This document shows positions 36,516-46,008 of a stretch of DNA of 64,000 nt, piece by piece; position 1 is the first letter of the stretch; each line of letters starts with the position of its first letter. A program made the translations under genes and the position numbers. The stretch lies in assembly GCF_003820355.1 (NCBI RefSeq), contig NZ_RPOK01000002.1, forward strand, positions 372,001-436,000. Direction: 5' to 3'. A model generated the notes under the pieces. It saw nothing but the letters and a program-made list of their open reading frames with translations. It did no database searches and was not told the origin of the DNA. This DNA is from Paralteromonas sediminis (GTDB taxonomy: Bacteria > Pseudomonadota > Gammaproteobacteria > Enterobacterales > Alteromonadaceae).

Positions 36516-39143
36516 ATGGCAAAATCACTGGTCATTGTTGAGTCACCAGCCAAGGCAAAAACAATAAATAAATATCTTGGTAAAAATTTTATTGTAAAAT
36601 CAAGCGTGGGGCACGTTCGTGACCTGCCAACGAAGGCTTTAGGAAAGGTAGAGCCCAAAAAACCGGCAAAAGAGCTCAAGCAGCTCTCCGATAAACAGCG
36701 CGAAAGTTATCTACAAAAGTATGAGTATAAAAAGCTAGTTGACCGCATGGGTGTCGATCCTGAAAACGACTGGCAAGCCCATTACCAGGTTCTTCAAGGC
36801 AAGGAAAAAGTAGTTAACGAATTAAAGAAGCTGGCTAGAGACGCAGATACTATTTATCTCGCAACCGACCTCGACAGAGAAGGGGAAGCGATTGCGTGGC
36901 ATTTACAGGAACTGCTGGGTAAAAAAGATAAAACCTATCAGAGAGTCGTGTTTAACGAGATTACCAAAAATGCCATTCAGGATGCGTTCTCACATCCCAG
37001 TGACGTTAATGTAGACAGAGTAAATGCGCAGCAAGCCCGACGGTTTTTAGATCGTGTCGTTGGCTTTATGGTATCCCCACTGTTGTGGAAAAAAATTGCA
37101 AGGGGATTATCTGCAGGGCGCGTTCAATCTGTAGCTGTGCGACTCGTCGTAGAGCGAGAAAGAGAAATCAAGGCGTTTGTACCTGAAGAGTTTTGGGATA
37201 TTCACGCTGACCTGAGCGCAGAATCAACAGCGCTTCGCATGCTGGTTGCTAAATGCCAGGGTAAAGCGTTCAAACCTACCAATGAAGCGCAGGCCTTGTC
37301 GGCAGTATCAGTATTGGAGCATGCAAATTACAGTGTAATTAGTCGTGATTCAAAACCAACACAGAGCAAGCCAAGCGCGCCATTTATCACTTCAACACTC
37401 CAGCAGGCAGCCAGTACTCGGTTAGGTTTTGGGGTGAAAAAGACGATGACACTGGCTCAGCGCTTATATGAAGCTGGTCACATCACTTATATGCGTACTG
37501 ACTCAACGAATTTGAGCCAGGAAGCGCTGGAAGCCTGTAGGGCACATATAAGTGGTAACTTTGGCGATCAGTATTTACCTGATTCCCCTATTCGATATGG
37601 AAGTAAAGAAGGCGCACAAGAGGCGCACGAAGCCATAAGACCCTCCAATGTTGAAGTTAAAGCGTCGCAACTTGATGCACTTGAGCGTGACGCTCAGCGG
37701 TTATACGAGCTAATTTGGCGTCAGTTTGTTGCCTGTCAGATGACTAACGCCAAATACGATGCTACTACATTGCGCGTTGCGGCTGGTGATTACGAGTTGA
37801 CCGCAAAAGGGCGGGTGTTAAAGTTTGACGGCTGGACAAGAGTTCAACCGCAATTGCGCAAGAAAGGCGAAGAAGAACTCATGTTGCCCGATTTAAGTCC
37901 GGGCGATACGCTTGCGCTCAAAGCTTTAGATCCTAAGCAACACTTTACCAAACCGGTGGCACGATTTAATGAAGCATCTTTAGTCAAAGAATTGGAAAAG
38001 CGCGGAATAGGTCGACCATCAACCTATGCCAGTATCATTTCAACAATACAGGATAGAGGATACGTCAAGCTCGAAAATAAACGTTTTTACGCTGAAAAAA
38101 TGGGCGAGATAGTCAATGACAGATTATTGGAAAATTTCCAAGACCTGATGAGCTTCGACTTTACCGCTAATATGGAGCAGCAGCTTGATGACATCGCTGA
38201 GGGTAACAAAAACTGGAAGCAAGTGCTGAATGATTTTTATGGAGATTTTTACACCAAACTCCTAGTCGCTGAAAAATCATCAGAAGAAGGCGGTATGCGG
38301 CAAAATCAGGCAATACCCTCGGGTATTGAGTGCCCTACCTGCTCCCGTGAAATGAATGTTCGCACTGCTAGCACTGGAGTCTTCTTGGGATGCTCAGGGT
38401 ATAATTTACCGCCAAAAGAGCGTTGTACAACAACCATGAACCTCACTCCGGGCGAAGAAGTGGTGCGTGTTGATGACGAGGATGAACTCGAAACTGAAGC
38501 CTTGCGAGCCAAACGCCGGTGTGAACAATGCGGTACAGCGATGGATAGTTATTTAGTCAATGAGACAAGTAAGCTACATGTTTGTGGTAACAATCCTGCC
38601 TGTCCGGGTGTGTATATCGAAAAAGGCACGTTTAAAATTAAAGGCTATGATGGGCCCATTATAGAATGCGACAAATGCGGCAGTAATATGGAATTAAAAA
38701 ATGGCCGGTTTGGAAAGTATTTTGGTTGCACCAGCGAGAGTTGCAAAAATACTCGCAAATTACTTAAAAATGGTGAGCCTGCGCCACCAAAAGAAGATCC
38801 GGTCGATTTGCCAGAGTTACCATGTGAAAAATCTGATGCGCATTTCGTACTGCGAGATGGTGCCAGTGGTATCTTCCTCGCCGCCCATAACTTTCCGAAA
38901 TCCAGGGAAACCCGTGCGCCGAAAGTGGCAGAGTTGGCACGCTTTAAAGACAGAATATCACCTAAATTTCATTATTTAGCCGAGGCGCCAGTGCAAGATC
39001 CTGAGGGTAATCCTAGTATTGTTCGTTATAGCCGCAAAACTAAGCAGCAATATGTCATGTCAGAAAATGACAAGGGCAAAGCAAGTGGGTGGAGTGCTTT
39101 CTATCAGGATGGCAAATGGGTTGAGCAAGATAAAAAGAAGTAG
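36516..39143 (+). CDS. topA: DNA topoisomerase I
   Basis: An 875-residue type IA topoisomerase that relaxes negative supercoils. The Toprim part has [18 protein letters not shown] with the catalytic Glu and [18 protein letters not shown] (DxD). The active-site Tyr lies in [13 protein letters not shown] near residue 328. The C-terminal part has three four-Cys zinc ribbons: [10 protein letters not shown]..., [10 protein letters not shown]... and [11 protein letters not shown]..., then the final DNA-binding domain ending [13 protein letters not shown]. Length matches the family (865-890). It is followed after 9 bases by a DUF2058 gene. TopA typically holds supercoiling in balance with gyrase. 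Confidence 0.97.
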   Translation: MAKSLVIVESPAKAKTINKYLGKNFIVKSSVGHVRDLPTKALGKVEPKKPAKELKQLSDKQRESYLQKYEYKKLVDRMGVDPENDWQAHYQVLQGKEKVVNELKKLARDADTIYLATDLDREGEAIAWHLQELLGKKDKTYQRVVFNEITKNAIQDAFSHPSDVNVDRVNAQQARRFLDRVVGFMVSPLLWKKIARGLSAGRVQSVAVRLVVEREREIKAFVPEEFWDIHADLSAESTALRMLVAKCQGKAFKPTNEAQALSAVSVLEHANYSVISRDSKPTQSKPSAPFITSTLQQAASTRLGFGVKKTMTLAQRLYEAGHITYMRTDSTNLSQEALEACRAHISGNFGDQYLPDSPIRYGSKEGAQEAHEAIRPSNVEVKASQLDALERDAQRLYELIWRQFVACQMTNAKYDATTLRVAAGDYELTAKGRVLKFDGWTRVQPQLRKKGEEELMLPDLSPGDTLALKALDPKQHFTKPVARFNEASLVKELEKRGIGRPSTYASIISTIQDRGYVKLENKRFYAEKMGEIVNDRLLENFQDLMSFDFTANMEQQLDDIAEGNKNWKQVLNDFYGDFYTKLLVAEKSSEEGGMRQNQAIPSGIECPTCSREMNVRTASTGVFLGCSGYNLPPKERCTTTMNLTPGEEVVRVDDEDELETEALRAKRRCEQCGTAMDSYLVNETSKLHVCGNNPACPGVYIEKGTFKIKGYDGPIIECDKCGSNMELKNGRFGKYFGCTSESCKNTRKLLKNGEPAPPKEDPVDLPELPCEKSDAHFVLRDGASGIFLAAHNFPKSRETRAPKVAELARFKDRISPKFHYLAEAPVQDPEGNPSIVRYSRKTKQQYVMSENDKGKASGWSAFYQDGKWVEQDKKK

Positions 39144-39152
39144 ACAAAAGCA

Positions 39153-39698
39153 ATGAAAGGCTCTTTACAAGATCAACTGTTGAAAGCAGGTTTGGCTGAC
39201 AAAGGCGCAGCCAAGCAAGTCCGTGCAGAGAAGCGAAAAAAGCAAAAGCAAAAGAAAAAGCAACCTGAGGTGTCTGAGGCTCAGCGAGCCGCTCAGCAAG
39301 CAGCTGAGGAGAAGCGTGCCCGCGACCAAGCACTCAATCAGGCTCAGCAGGCCGAGCGAGAGAAGAAAGCCATTGCGGCGCAAATTAAGCAATTGGTGAC
39401 TATTAATAAACAGCCTACCGGTGGTGGAGACACCTTGCTTAATTTTACGGACGAAAATGTCGTCAAGCGAATGTATGTGAGTGGTCCGGTGCATAGCCAA
39501 GTGCTTAATGCCAGGCTGGCAGTCGTCAAAGACGGCAATGACTATGCGCTAGTGCCGGTGCCTGTAGCTGATAAAATAGCTGAGCGCAATCCGGCCATGG
39601 TGGTATTTAGGGCAGATGATCGGCCCAAGGAAGAGCAGGATAGCGAAGAAGACGACTGGTATGCTGACTATGAAATACCCGATGATCTAACCTGGTAG
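39153..39698 (+). CDS. DUF2058 (YaiL-like) nucleoprotein/polysome-associated protein
   Basis: A 181-residue protein. The N-terminal half is very basic and helical (KRKKQKQKKKQPEVSEAQRA, Ala/Gln/Glu-rich coiled coil). The C-terminal half has NFTDENVVKRMYVSGPVHSQVLN and DYALVPVPVADKIAERNP, matching the DUF2058 family (YaiL in E. coli). Its role is not established; the basic coiled coil suggests nucleic acid contact. The start is the ATG at 39153, 9 bases after topA, so it may be co-transcribed with it. A terminator follows at 39721. Confidence 0.75.
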   Translation: MKGSLQDQLLKAGLADKGAAKQVRAEKRKKQKQKKKQPEVSEAQRAAQQAAEEKRARDQALNQAQQAEREKKAIAAQIKQLVTINKQPTGGGDTLLNFTDENVVKRMYVSGPVHSQVLNARLAVVKDGNDYALVPVPVADKIAERNPAMVVFRADDRPKEEQDSEEDDWYADYEIPDDLTW

Positions 39699-39720
39699 GT
39701 TATTGTTTTCAGATACAAAA

Positions 39721-39748
39721 AACCGCTCATAAAGAGCGGTTTTTTTTA
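39721..39748. terminator. Terminator between DUF2058 gene and rne
   Basis: AACCGCTC (39721-39728), loop ATAAA, and GAGCGGTT (39734-39741) form an 8-bp stem with a T-tract on the plus strand and an A-tract before it, so it can serve both convergent genes. Confidence 0.9.
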
Positions 39749-39762
39749 CGAGAAGGGGCGAC

Positions 39763-42585
39763 TTAGTCACCCACAGCAAGCTCTGTTTGTACAGGCTCTG
39801 CTTCAGGCGCATCTGATGATACGTCGTCGTTTACAGAGGCTGGTCTTGTCATTGCCGCCGATGCGGTAGACGTTGCGCATATAAGCGTTGCTTGTTGTCC
39901 AGAACGCTTTATTTCTGGTCTAGCGTCATTACTTATAGACACTAATGCAATATCACCGAAGGTTGCATCAATTTCGGTAGGCTTTGCGGCTTCGCAAGAA
40001 GCATGCGAGCGACGGGCTTTGACAACTGTCACAGTGCGCGCAGTTGCTGTTTCCGCTGGCGTGTTGGTTTTTTCCGTATCGGCGGTTTCCGTAGCTGGTG
40101 CCTCAGGTGCTTCAAGAGCTTCAGGAGCTTCTGTCACCTCAGACGGTGTTACCGTGTCTTCTACCCAGTCCAGTTCAGCTTGTTTGGGTTGTTCTTGTAC
40201 TGAACCAGCTTCAGCGGTAGCTTGCGTGCTGTTTTCTCCATCAGCACTGCTGTCTACATCAGCTTGCTCTTTACGCTTCCTTTTTTGACCAGCCGCTCTC
40301 ACATGACGAGGACTTCTGCGGTTTCTTCCGCGTTCGGTCTCATTCGTGTTCTCACTTTTTGTGTCTGACTCAGCAGTTCCAATTGCGGCATGCTCATCGG
40401 CGCTTGTCGTTTCAGTAGCTAGGGGCTCTGCGGCAGACTGTGCCGTCTTGCGCTTGTTTTGACGCTTAGGCTCGGGAGCTTTTACATCGGCAGCTGGCTC
40501 AATATTGTTGTTTTCAATATTCTCGCTCTCTACCGCATTACTCACGCGAACAGACTTTCTGGCGTCCCTGCGTTTACGTCGCTCTACGACTTTCTTTTTG
40601 CGTTGCTGTGGCTTTTGACTATCGTCGGTTTGCACATCTGCAACAGGAGACTGAGTAACTTTCTCGGACCTTTCTTTACGCTTATCGTTGCGTTCTTGAT
40701 TGTTAGTCCTTTTGGGTTTGTTCGCTCTGTTGTCACGATTTTCTTTGTCGTTGTCTTGTTGACCACGGCGTCTGCCGTTGCGCTGATTACGTCTGTTATC
40801 ACCGCGATTGCGACTTTGACCTTGGCCTTTTCTGCCTCTACCTTTGCTATGCTTTGATGGAGCAGGTTTTTCTTCCTCTTTGCCAAATAAGCCGCTCCAC
40901 CATTCAGCCAGCTTTTTAAATAAACCAGGCTCAGCATTGTTGACCGAGTTAGTGTTGGTGGCTTTTTGCGGTGCAGAAGGCGCGGGGGCTGGCGGTGCTG
41001 TAAGACCTTGAAGAGCTGGTTGCTCTGATGCTGCCACAGGTGCTGCTGATTTCACTGGCGCTTGTTCAGCAGTCTCTGCCAATTCTACGTTGTAGCTGGC
41101 ATCAGAAATGACGTCATCAGGTCTGCGACGTACAACTTCATACCGCGGGGTATCAAAGTTAGGGTTGGGTAATATAAGCAAGCCTACATTATGGCGTTGC
41201 TCAATATTTTGTATTGCTTTTCGCTTCTCATTCAGTAGATACGTTGCCACTGGTACGGGTAACTGAGCTTCTATCTGACCGGTGTTATCTTTAATTGCTT
41301 CTTCTTCAAGAATGCGAAGTACTGATAAGGCAAGCGATTCAGTACCGCGTATGGTGCCGTGACCTGAACAGCGTGGACAGACTATATGCGCAGAATCACC
41401 CAGACTTGGGCGTAAACGTTGTCTGGACATCTCCAGCAAACCGAAACGCGAAATACGGCCCAATTGAACGCGTGCCCTGTCCGTTTGCACGGCCTCCTTC
41501 ATTCGGTTTTCCACTTCTCTTTGATGACGAACTGGTGTCATATCGATAAAATCGATAACAACCAGACCACCAAGGTCACGCAAGCGGAGCTGTCTTGCTA
41601 TTTCATCCGCTGCTTCTAGGTTTGTGTTGAGTGCAGTTTCCTCAATATCACCACCTTTGGTGGCGCGGGCAGAGTTAATGTCAATAGAAGTCAGCGCTTC
41701 AGTGGGGTCGATAACGATTGATCCACCCGATGGTAACCTCACTTCGCGTTGGAAAGCCGATTCAATTTGACTTTCAATTTGATAATGACTGAATAAAGGT
41801 ACATCACCGCGATAGAGTTTTACTCTGTTTGCAAAGTCTGGTCTCACGAGTTGAATATGCTGAAGAGCCTGATCATAAATTGCTGTTTTATCGATCAGGA
41901 TTTCACCAATATCACGACGCAAATAATCGCGTATAGCGCGAACAATAACATTGCTTTCTTGGTGAATTAAAAAGGGCGCTGGCCGTTCCTCTGCTACTTG
42001 TGAAATTGCTTCCCAGTGATGTAACAGTACGGTTAAATCATGTTCAAGCTCTTCGTAAGACTTGCCAACACCGGCAGTGCGCACAATCAGCCCCATTCCC
42101 TGTGGAAGGTCGAGTTTATTTAATGACTGCTTTAGTTCAGTACGCTCGTCACCTTCGATACGGCGTGAAATGCCACCCGCTCTTGGATTGTTGGGCATGA
42201 GCACTAGATAGCTACCGGCGAGCGAAATGAAGGTGGTTAAGGCTGCGCCTTTTTGTCCGCGCTCTTCTTTGTCGATTTGCACGATGACTTCTTGGCCTTC
42301 ATTAACCACATCTTTGATGTTGGGGCGGCCTTCAAATTTATAACCTTTGGGGAAGTATGTTCTGGCAATTTCTTTAAGAGGGAGGAATCCGTGACGGTCG
42401 GCGCCGTAATCAACAAAGGCGGCTTCGAGACTTGGCTCTACGCGGGTGATTTTACCTTTGTATATGTTTGCTTTCTTTTGTTCGTGTCCAGGACTCTCTA
42501 TATCTAAATCATAGAGGCGTTGCCCATCAACTAGGGCAACACGCAACTCTTCTTGCTGAGTTGCGTTAATTAGCATTCTTTTCAT
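39763..42585 (-). CDS. rne: Ribonuclease E
   Basis: A 940-residue endoribonuclease that starts mRNA decay and processes tRNA and rRNA. The catalytic N-terminal half shows [21 protein letters not shown], the S1 domain ([20 protein letters not shown]), the 5' sensor region, [17 protein letters not shown] and [10 protein letters not shown] with the metal-binding Asp residues, and the zinc-link [12 protein letters not shown]. After about residue 520 the protein is disordered and rich in Arg, Lys, Ala and Glu, with Arg-rich RNA-binding tracts, as expected of the degradosome scaffold. The start is the ATG at 42585; the TTG/ATG options further up add residues foreign to RNase E. A long 5' leader follows. 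It is divergent from rluC. Confidence 0.95.
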   Translation of the reverse strand: MKRMLINATQQEELRVALVDGQRLYDLDIESPGHEQKKANIYKGKITRVEPSLEAAFVDYGADRHGFLPLKEIARTYFPKGYKFEGRPNIKDVVNEGQEVIVQIDKEERGQKGAALTTFISLAGSYLVLMPNNPRAGGISRRIEGDERTELKQSLNKLDLPQGMGLIVRTAGVGKSYEELEHDLTVLLHHWEAISQVAEERPAPFLIHQESNVIVRAIRDYLRRDIGEILIDKTAIYDQALQHIQLVRPDFANRVKLYRGDVPLFSHYQIESQIESAFQREVRLPSGGSIVIDPTEALTSIDINSARATKGGDIEETALNTNLEAADEIARQLRLRDLGGLVVIDFIDMTPVRHQREVENRMKEAVQTDRARVQLGRISRFGLLEMSRQRLRPSLGDSAHIVCPRCSGHGTIRGTESLALSVLRILEEEAIKDNTGQIEAQLPVPVATYLLNEKRKAIQNIEQRHNVGLLILPNPNFDTPRYEVVRRRPDDVISDASYNVELAETAEQAPVKSAAPVAASEQPALQGLTAPPAPAPSAPQKATNTNSVNNAEPGLFKKLAEWWSGLFGKEEEKPAPSKHSKGRGRKGQGQSRNRGDNRRNQRNGRRRGQQDNDKENRDNRANKPKRTNNQERNDKRKERSEKVTQSPVADVQTDDSQKPQQRKKKVVERRKRRDARKSVRVSNAVESENIENNNIEPAADVKAPEPKRQNKRKTAQSAAEPLATETTSADEHAAIGTAESDTKSENTNETERGRNRRSPRHVRAAGQKRKRKEQADVDSSADGENSTQATAEAGSVQEQPKQAELDWVEDTVTPSEVTEAPEALEAPEAPATETADTEKTNTPAETATARTVTVVKARRSHASCEAAKPTEIDATFGDIALVSISNDARPEIKRSGQQATLICATSTASAAMTRPASVNDDVSSDAPEAEPVQTELAVGD

Positions 42586-43016
42586 TGTATCTAGCTCTGT
42601 AATAAACAGCCGCCATCGATACACAATTAAATGACGTGTACACCTAAAACGTGCAGTCTCACGACTGGAACAATGTGGATGTATTGTGACCGTATTACCT
42701 CATCGAGGTGTCGGGAACGGTAGCCCTTACTGTATAACTTACGTAATCACAAAGCAGCGTTGCTCTGTGTGGTCAATTCAATTCTGTATAAAAAGCGGTC
42801 TGAAAAATAACGTTTATTTTTGCAACTGTTGATTTTTTCTGGTGCTTTCTCTGCACTTATAAGTGAAAAAATCCAGTCAGTATTAGCACATTTCTGCGTG
42901 CTTCACCGCTTTAGTGTCGTTTTTTACGAAACTCACCAAAACGCCGGTATTATCGCATTAACTGCCTATTATTGACAAGTCGCCATACGTAATAAAAAAG
43001 GATAGAATGCGCGCCT
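42586..43016. promoter_or_regulatory. rne leader and divergent rne-rluC control region
   Basis: This 431-base gap has no convincing gene. In enterobacteria the rne 5' leader (about 360 bases) folds into hairpins that RNase E cuts to limit its own synthesis, and the length here allows the same. Two hairpins are visible: ACCTC/GAGGT with a three-base loop (42697-42709), and CACA-AGCA paired with TGCT-TGTG with one mismatch (42748-42769). The rluC promoter lies at the right end. No single base-pairing pattern like enteric hp2 could be confirmed by eye. Confidence 0.5.
43003..43016 (+). promoter_or_regulatory. Candidate -10 element of rluC with GC-rich discriminator
   Basis: TAGAAT at 43003-43008 is followed by GCGCGCCT and then the ATG at 43017. 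A transcript from this element would start about two bases before the ATG. No good -35 lies 16-18 bases upstream; TTGACA at 42972-42977 is 25 bases away, so this promoter is uncertain. Confidence 0.45.
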
Positions 43017-43958
43017 ATGACACATATCATTCAAAAATCCGTCGAATTTGTCACCATTGGTGATGATCATCACTTACAACGCATTGACAATTTTCTGATC
43101 ACTAAGTTAAAAGGCGTACCAAAGAGCTTAGTATATCGAATATTGCGAAAAGGCGAAGTAAGGGTCAATAAAAAGCGAATTAAGCCTGACTATAAACTTC
43201 AGTCCGGAGATGTCGTTCGTGTGCCGCCGGTGAAAGTCAACGAGGAGAATACCTTGCCGTCAGTAAAACTCGACAAGGTGTCTCAACTCACTGACCACAT
43301 ATTATATGAAGACGATCGCATTATCGTGGTCAATAAGCCTTCCGGCCTAGCTGTTCACGGTGGCAGTGGGCTACAGTTTGGTTTAATTGAAGGATTACGT
43401 GCTTTAAGACCTGAGTCGACGTTCATGGAGCTTGTGCACAGGCTGGACAGGGATACCTCCGGTTGTATTCTTATTGCGAAACGCCGATCTGCATTGCGCC
43501 ATCTTCACGATCAACTGCGTGAAAATAAGATGAATAAGGTGTACCAAGCGCTGGTTGTGGGGCACTGGCCAAAAAACCGATTTAAAGTAAAAGCGCCATT
43601 AAAAAAACATCAACTGCAGTCAGGTGAACGTATTGTCAATGTACAGGCCGATGGCAAACCATCAGAAACTCATTTTCGCATTTTACGAACCTTTGAACAG
43701 GCAACCTTAGTAGAGGCGAAGCCGATAACGGGCAGAACACATCAAATAAGAGTACATTGTAAACATGCTGGTCACAGCATTGCTGGTGATGATAAGTACA
43801 CCGAAAAATCAGATAACGCCTATTTTGCGGAAAAGGGGTTGAAGCGACTGTTTCTGCATGCAAGTGCTATTAGTTTCATCCATCCTAAAACAGATCAGCC
43901 GGTGACATTTAAAGCGCCGCTAGCGCAAAGCTTAGAAAAAATAATGGAGAACCTATGA
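43017..43958 (+). CDS. rluC: 23S rRNA pseudouridine synthase (955/2504/2580)
   Basis: A 313-residue RluA-family enzyme. The N-terminal S4-like domain has RIDNFLITKLKGVPKSLVYRIL and RKGEVRVNKKRIKPDYKLQSGD. The catalytic domain has VNKPSGLAVHGGSGLQFGL and the catalytic-Asp loop MELVHRLDRDTSGCILIAK near residue 143, then EAKPITGRTHQIRVHC. The position next to divergent rne matches E. coli rluC, which makes pseudouridines 955, 2504 and 2580. The ATG at 43017 has no good Shine-Dalgarno sequence close by. The HAD gene overlaps its end by four bases, so the two form an operon. Confidence 0.92.
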   Translation: MTHIIQKSVEFVTIGDDHHLQRIDNFLITKLKGVPKSLVYRILRKGEVRVNKKRIKPDYKLQSGDVVRVPPVKVNEENTLPSVKLDKVSQLTDHILYEDDRIIVVNKPSGLAVHGGSGLQFGLIEGLRALRPESTFMELVHRLDRDTSGCILIAKRRSALRHLHDQLRENKMNKVYQALVVGHWPKNRFKVKAPLKKHQLQSGERIVNVQADGKPSETHFRILRTFEQATLVEAKPITGRTHQIRVHCKHAGHSIAGDDKYTEKSDNAYFAEKGLKRLFLHASAISFIHPKTDQPVTFKAPLAQSLEKIMENL

Positions 43959-44626
43959 CGCCGTATAAGCTCGTCATATTTGACTGGGATGGGACCCTAA
44001 TGGACTCGGCCGGTAAAATTGTGAGTTGTATGCAACACGCAGCACAAGCTACCGCCATGTTTGTACCCACTGCCGACGCAGTCAGGCACATCATTGGAAT
44101 AAGCCTGAAGCCTGCTATCGCTCAATTATTCAACCTTAAACTGGGCAACCCTGTTGAAGAAAAACAGGTTGATCGCATTGTTGAAGCCTATAAAACTGCC
44201 TACCTTGAGGTTGACCAAACGCCGTGTCCGCTTTTTGATGGCACTATGGGTATGTTAACAGCATTACAAGCGTGTGATACCAAAATGGCGGTGGCAACAG
44301 GAAAAGCGCGTAGGGGGTTAAAGCGGGCGTGGGATAGCACGAATACCTCGCATTTTTTTGTTGATTCACGGTGTGCCGACGAAGCTGAATCAAAACCTTC
44401 CCCTGATATGCTTGAACAGCTACTCAAGGCCAACGGTTTAAAAGCATCAGATGCGGTCATGATTGGTGATACAAGTTATGATATGCAGATGGCAGAGCAA
44501 TTGGGTATGGATAGAATTGCGGTAAGTTATGGTGTGCACGACGTAACCGCATTAAGAAAGCATAGTCCTGTCTTTGTTGCCGATTCAGTGAGCTCACTTC
44601 AGGGTTTTTTACTTAGACCGTTTTAA
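43955..44626 (+). CDS. HAD-family phosphatase (phosphoglycolate phosphatase-like)
   Basis: A 223-residue HAD hydrolase. Motif I is VIFDWDGTLMDS (nucleophile Asp), motif II is AVATGKARRG, and motif IV is VMIGDTSYDMQMAEQLG. It has an alpha-helical cap (HIIGISLKPAIAQLF). It dephosphorylates small phosphorylated metabolites; the substrate is unknown. In relatives such a HAD gene commonly follows rluC. It overlaps rluC by four bases (ATGA) and overlaps the convergent yceF gene by 18 bases at the 3' end. Confidence 0.85.
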   Translation: MTPYKLVIFDWDGTLMDSAGKIVSCMQHAAQATAMFVPTADAVRHIIGISLKPAIAQLFNLKLGNPVEEKQVDRIVEAYKTAYLEVDQTPCPLFDGTMGMLTALQACDTKMAVATGKARRGLKRAWDSTNTSHFFVDSRCADEAESKPSPDMLEQLLKANGLKASDAVMIGDTSYDMQMAEQLGMDRIAVSYGVHDVTALRKHSPVFVADSVSSLQGFLLRPF

Positions 44627-45226
44627 CAAATCGAAGATATCCACTTCCAGCAAAGTTAGACACTCGCGCAATGCGATCATCGGTATACCTATAAGTGCGT
44701 TTGGGTCTTCTGACAGTATTTTTTTAAACAGAAAAATACCAGCTCGTTCCATCATAAAGCTGCCGGCACACTGAATGGGGTTGTCGGCGTTGATATAAGT
44801 GGCTATCTGAGACGGGGTCAGTGTATTGAATATCACTGTTACGGTTTCTGTTTGAGTGACATCACGCTTCGACTCTGCGTCTACTACCGTCAGTGAGGTG
44901 TGAAACTTCACAGTGCGACCGCTACACAGCGCCAGTTGCTCCTGTGCCTTGAGCTTACTTCCTGGTTTCCCCAGGCGTTCACTGTGCGAATCGAGCAGAA
45001 CTTCAGCAACTTGGTCAGACCCGATAATGAAGCCATTTTGATAATGGGCAGAAACTGCATATGCTTTTTCCTTACTCAAACGAGCCGACAGTGTTAATGC
45101 ATCTTCATGTTTTTGCGGAGATTCATCAATATTGGCTGCGTGTACCAAAGGATCTAAGCCCGCTTCTTTAAGGCGTTGTAACCGGTATGGCGAGCCAGAT
45201 GCGAGTATAAGTTGTCGTACTAACAA
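44609..45226 (-). CDS. yceF: Maf-like nucleotide pyrophosphatase, YceF type (m7GTP)
   Basis: A 205-residue Maf/HAM1-superfamily protein. The N-terminus reads LILASGSPYRLQRLKEAGL, typical of Maf, followed by IDESPQ, SKEKAYAV, IIGSDQVAEV and FMMERAGIFLFKKIL. The SDQVAEV and EDPNALIGIPMIAL segments fit the YceF clade, which hydrolyses modified nucleotides such as m7GTP, rather than the dTTP-type Maf. The start is TTG at 45226, with GGAG about six bases upstream on the minus strand. The gene is divergent from yceD-rpmF and convergent with the HAD gene. Confidence 0.85.
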   Translation of the reverse strand: MLVRQLILASGSPYRLQRLKEAGLDPLVHAANIDESPQKHEDALTLSARLSKEKAYAVSAHYQNGFIIGSDQVAEVLLDSHSERLGKPGSKLKAQEQLALCSGRTVKFHTSLTVVDAESKRDVTQTETVTVIFNTLTPSQIATYINADNPIQCAGSFMMERAGIFLFKKILSEDPNALIGIPMIALRECLTLLEVDIFDLLKRSK

Positions 45227-45253
45227 AAATTACTCCTTAATCGCTGTTATACT

Positions 45254-45282
45254 TTGACAGTAAAGGGATTGACGTATATTAT
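45254..45282 (+). promoter_or_regulatory. Promoter of yceD-rpmF-plsX operon
   Basis: TTGACA (45254-45259) and TATTAT (45277-45282) are 17 bases apart, so this is nearly a sigma70 consensus promoter. GCGCGCGCT follows, and the yceD ATG is at 45292, only nine bases after the -10. Transcription would start about 2-4 bases before the ATG, giving an almost leaderless mRNA. Confidence 0.85.
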
Positions 45283-45291
45283 GCGCGCGCT

Positions 45292-45813
45292 ATGCAGAAA
45301 GTGAAACTGCCACATCAAATAGATCCCGTGAAAAGCGCTGTGAAACGATCAGATTACTCTGGTGTTATTTCAGCGAAGGAAATGGAGAGGTTAACGGACC
45401 TAGTCGTAAGCAGTGACGACTGGGTGGACGCGAATGTTCAGTTTTTAAAAGACGAGCAGGGTCTTACTGTCTTTCGCGGCACGTTGACATTGACCGTGGT
45501 ACTTATCTGCCAAGCGAGTAATGCGCCATTTGAGTATCCACTTAATGTGGATTTCTGTTTCAGCCCCGTGCAGGGGGAAGAAGAGATGGCACTGTTACCC
45601 GAAGCTTATGATCCCGTTGAAGTAGACGACCATGGAATGGTAGATTTACTACAATTGTTTGAGGACGAGCTGATTGTATCGATACCTCTAGTACCTCGCC
45701 AAGCAGAAAGCGAGTGTCCTGTTGTTGATGTTCAGTTCGGTAAACTTAAGCCGGAAGAAGAGCGACCCAACCCGTTCGCGGTGTTGAAAGAACTTAAGCG
45801 AGACCAGGAGTAA
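45292..45813 (+). CDS. yceD: YceD/DUF177 family protein
   Basis: A 173-residue protein of the DUF177 family that precedes rpmF in many bacteria. The N-terminus is PHQIDPVKSAVKRSDYSGVISAKEM, the core FRGTLTLTVVLICQASNAPFEYPL has the family Cys, and the C-terminal end KPEEERPNPFAVLKEL is typical. Family members are linked to 23S rRNA accumulation and to L32 expression; the exact biochemical role is open. There is no Shine-Dalgarno sequence before the ATG, and the promoter's -10 is nine bases upstream. rpmF starts 3 bases after the stop. Confidence 0.85.
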   Translation: MQKVKLPHQIDPVKSAVKRSDYSGVISAKEMERLTDLVVSSDDWVDANVQFLKDEQGLTVFRGTLTLTVVLICQASNAPFEYPLNVDFCFSPVQGEEEMALLPEAYDPVEVDDHGMVDLLQLFEDELIVSIPLVPRQAESECPVVDVQFGKLKPEEERPNPFAVLKELKRDQE

Positions 45814-45816
45814 GTT

Positions 45817-45987
45817 ATGGCAGTACAACAAAACCGTAAAACACGTGCAAAGCGTGGCATGCGTCGTTCACATGATGCATTAACAGGCTCATCTTTGTCT
45901 GTCGATGCAACTTCAGGTGAAACGCATCGTCGCCATCACGTGTCTGCTGATGGTTACTATCGCGGCAAAAAAGTTATCCAAGGTTAA
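45817..45987 (+). CDS. rpmF: 50S ribosomal protein L32
   Basis: A 56-residue basic protein: [20 protein letters not shown] starts with the L32 signature, then [20 protein letters not shown] and [13 protein letters not shown]32 is a small large-subunit protein near the peptidyl transferase exit side. CCAGGAG lies ahead of the ATG as Shine-Dalgarno. yceD-rpmF-plsX-fabH is the standard gamma-proteobacterial order and couples ribosome and lipid synthesis. The stop is 21 bases before the plsX TTG. Confidence 0.97.
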   Translation: MAVQQNRKTRAKRGMRRSHDALTGSSLSVDATSGETHRRHHVSADGYYRGKKVIQG

Positions 45988-46008
45988 TTACTGACCGGCG
46001 ATAATACA

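Noticed and set aside
40060-40200. A repeat array or second gene in the rne C-terminus
   Set aside because: The repeated codons encode the low-complexity Ala/Glu/Pro tail of RNase E; open frames on the other strand look like shadows.
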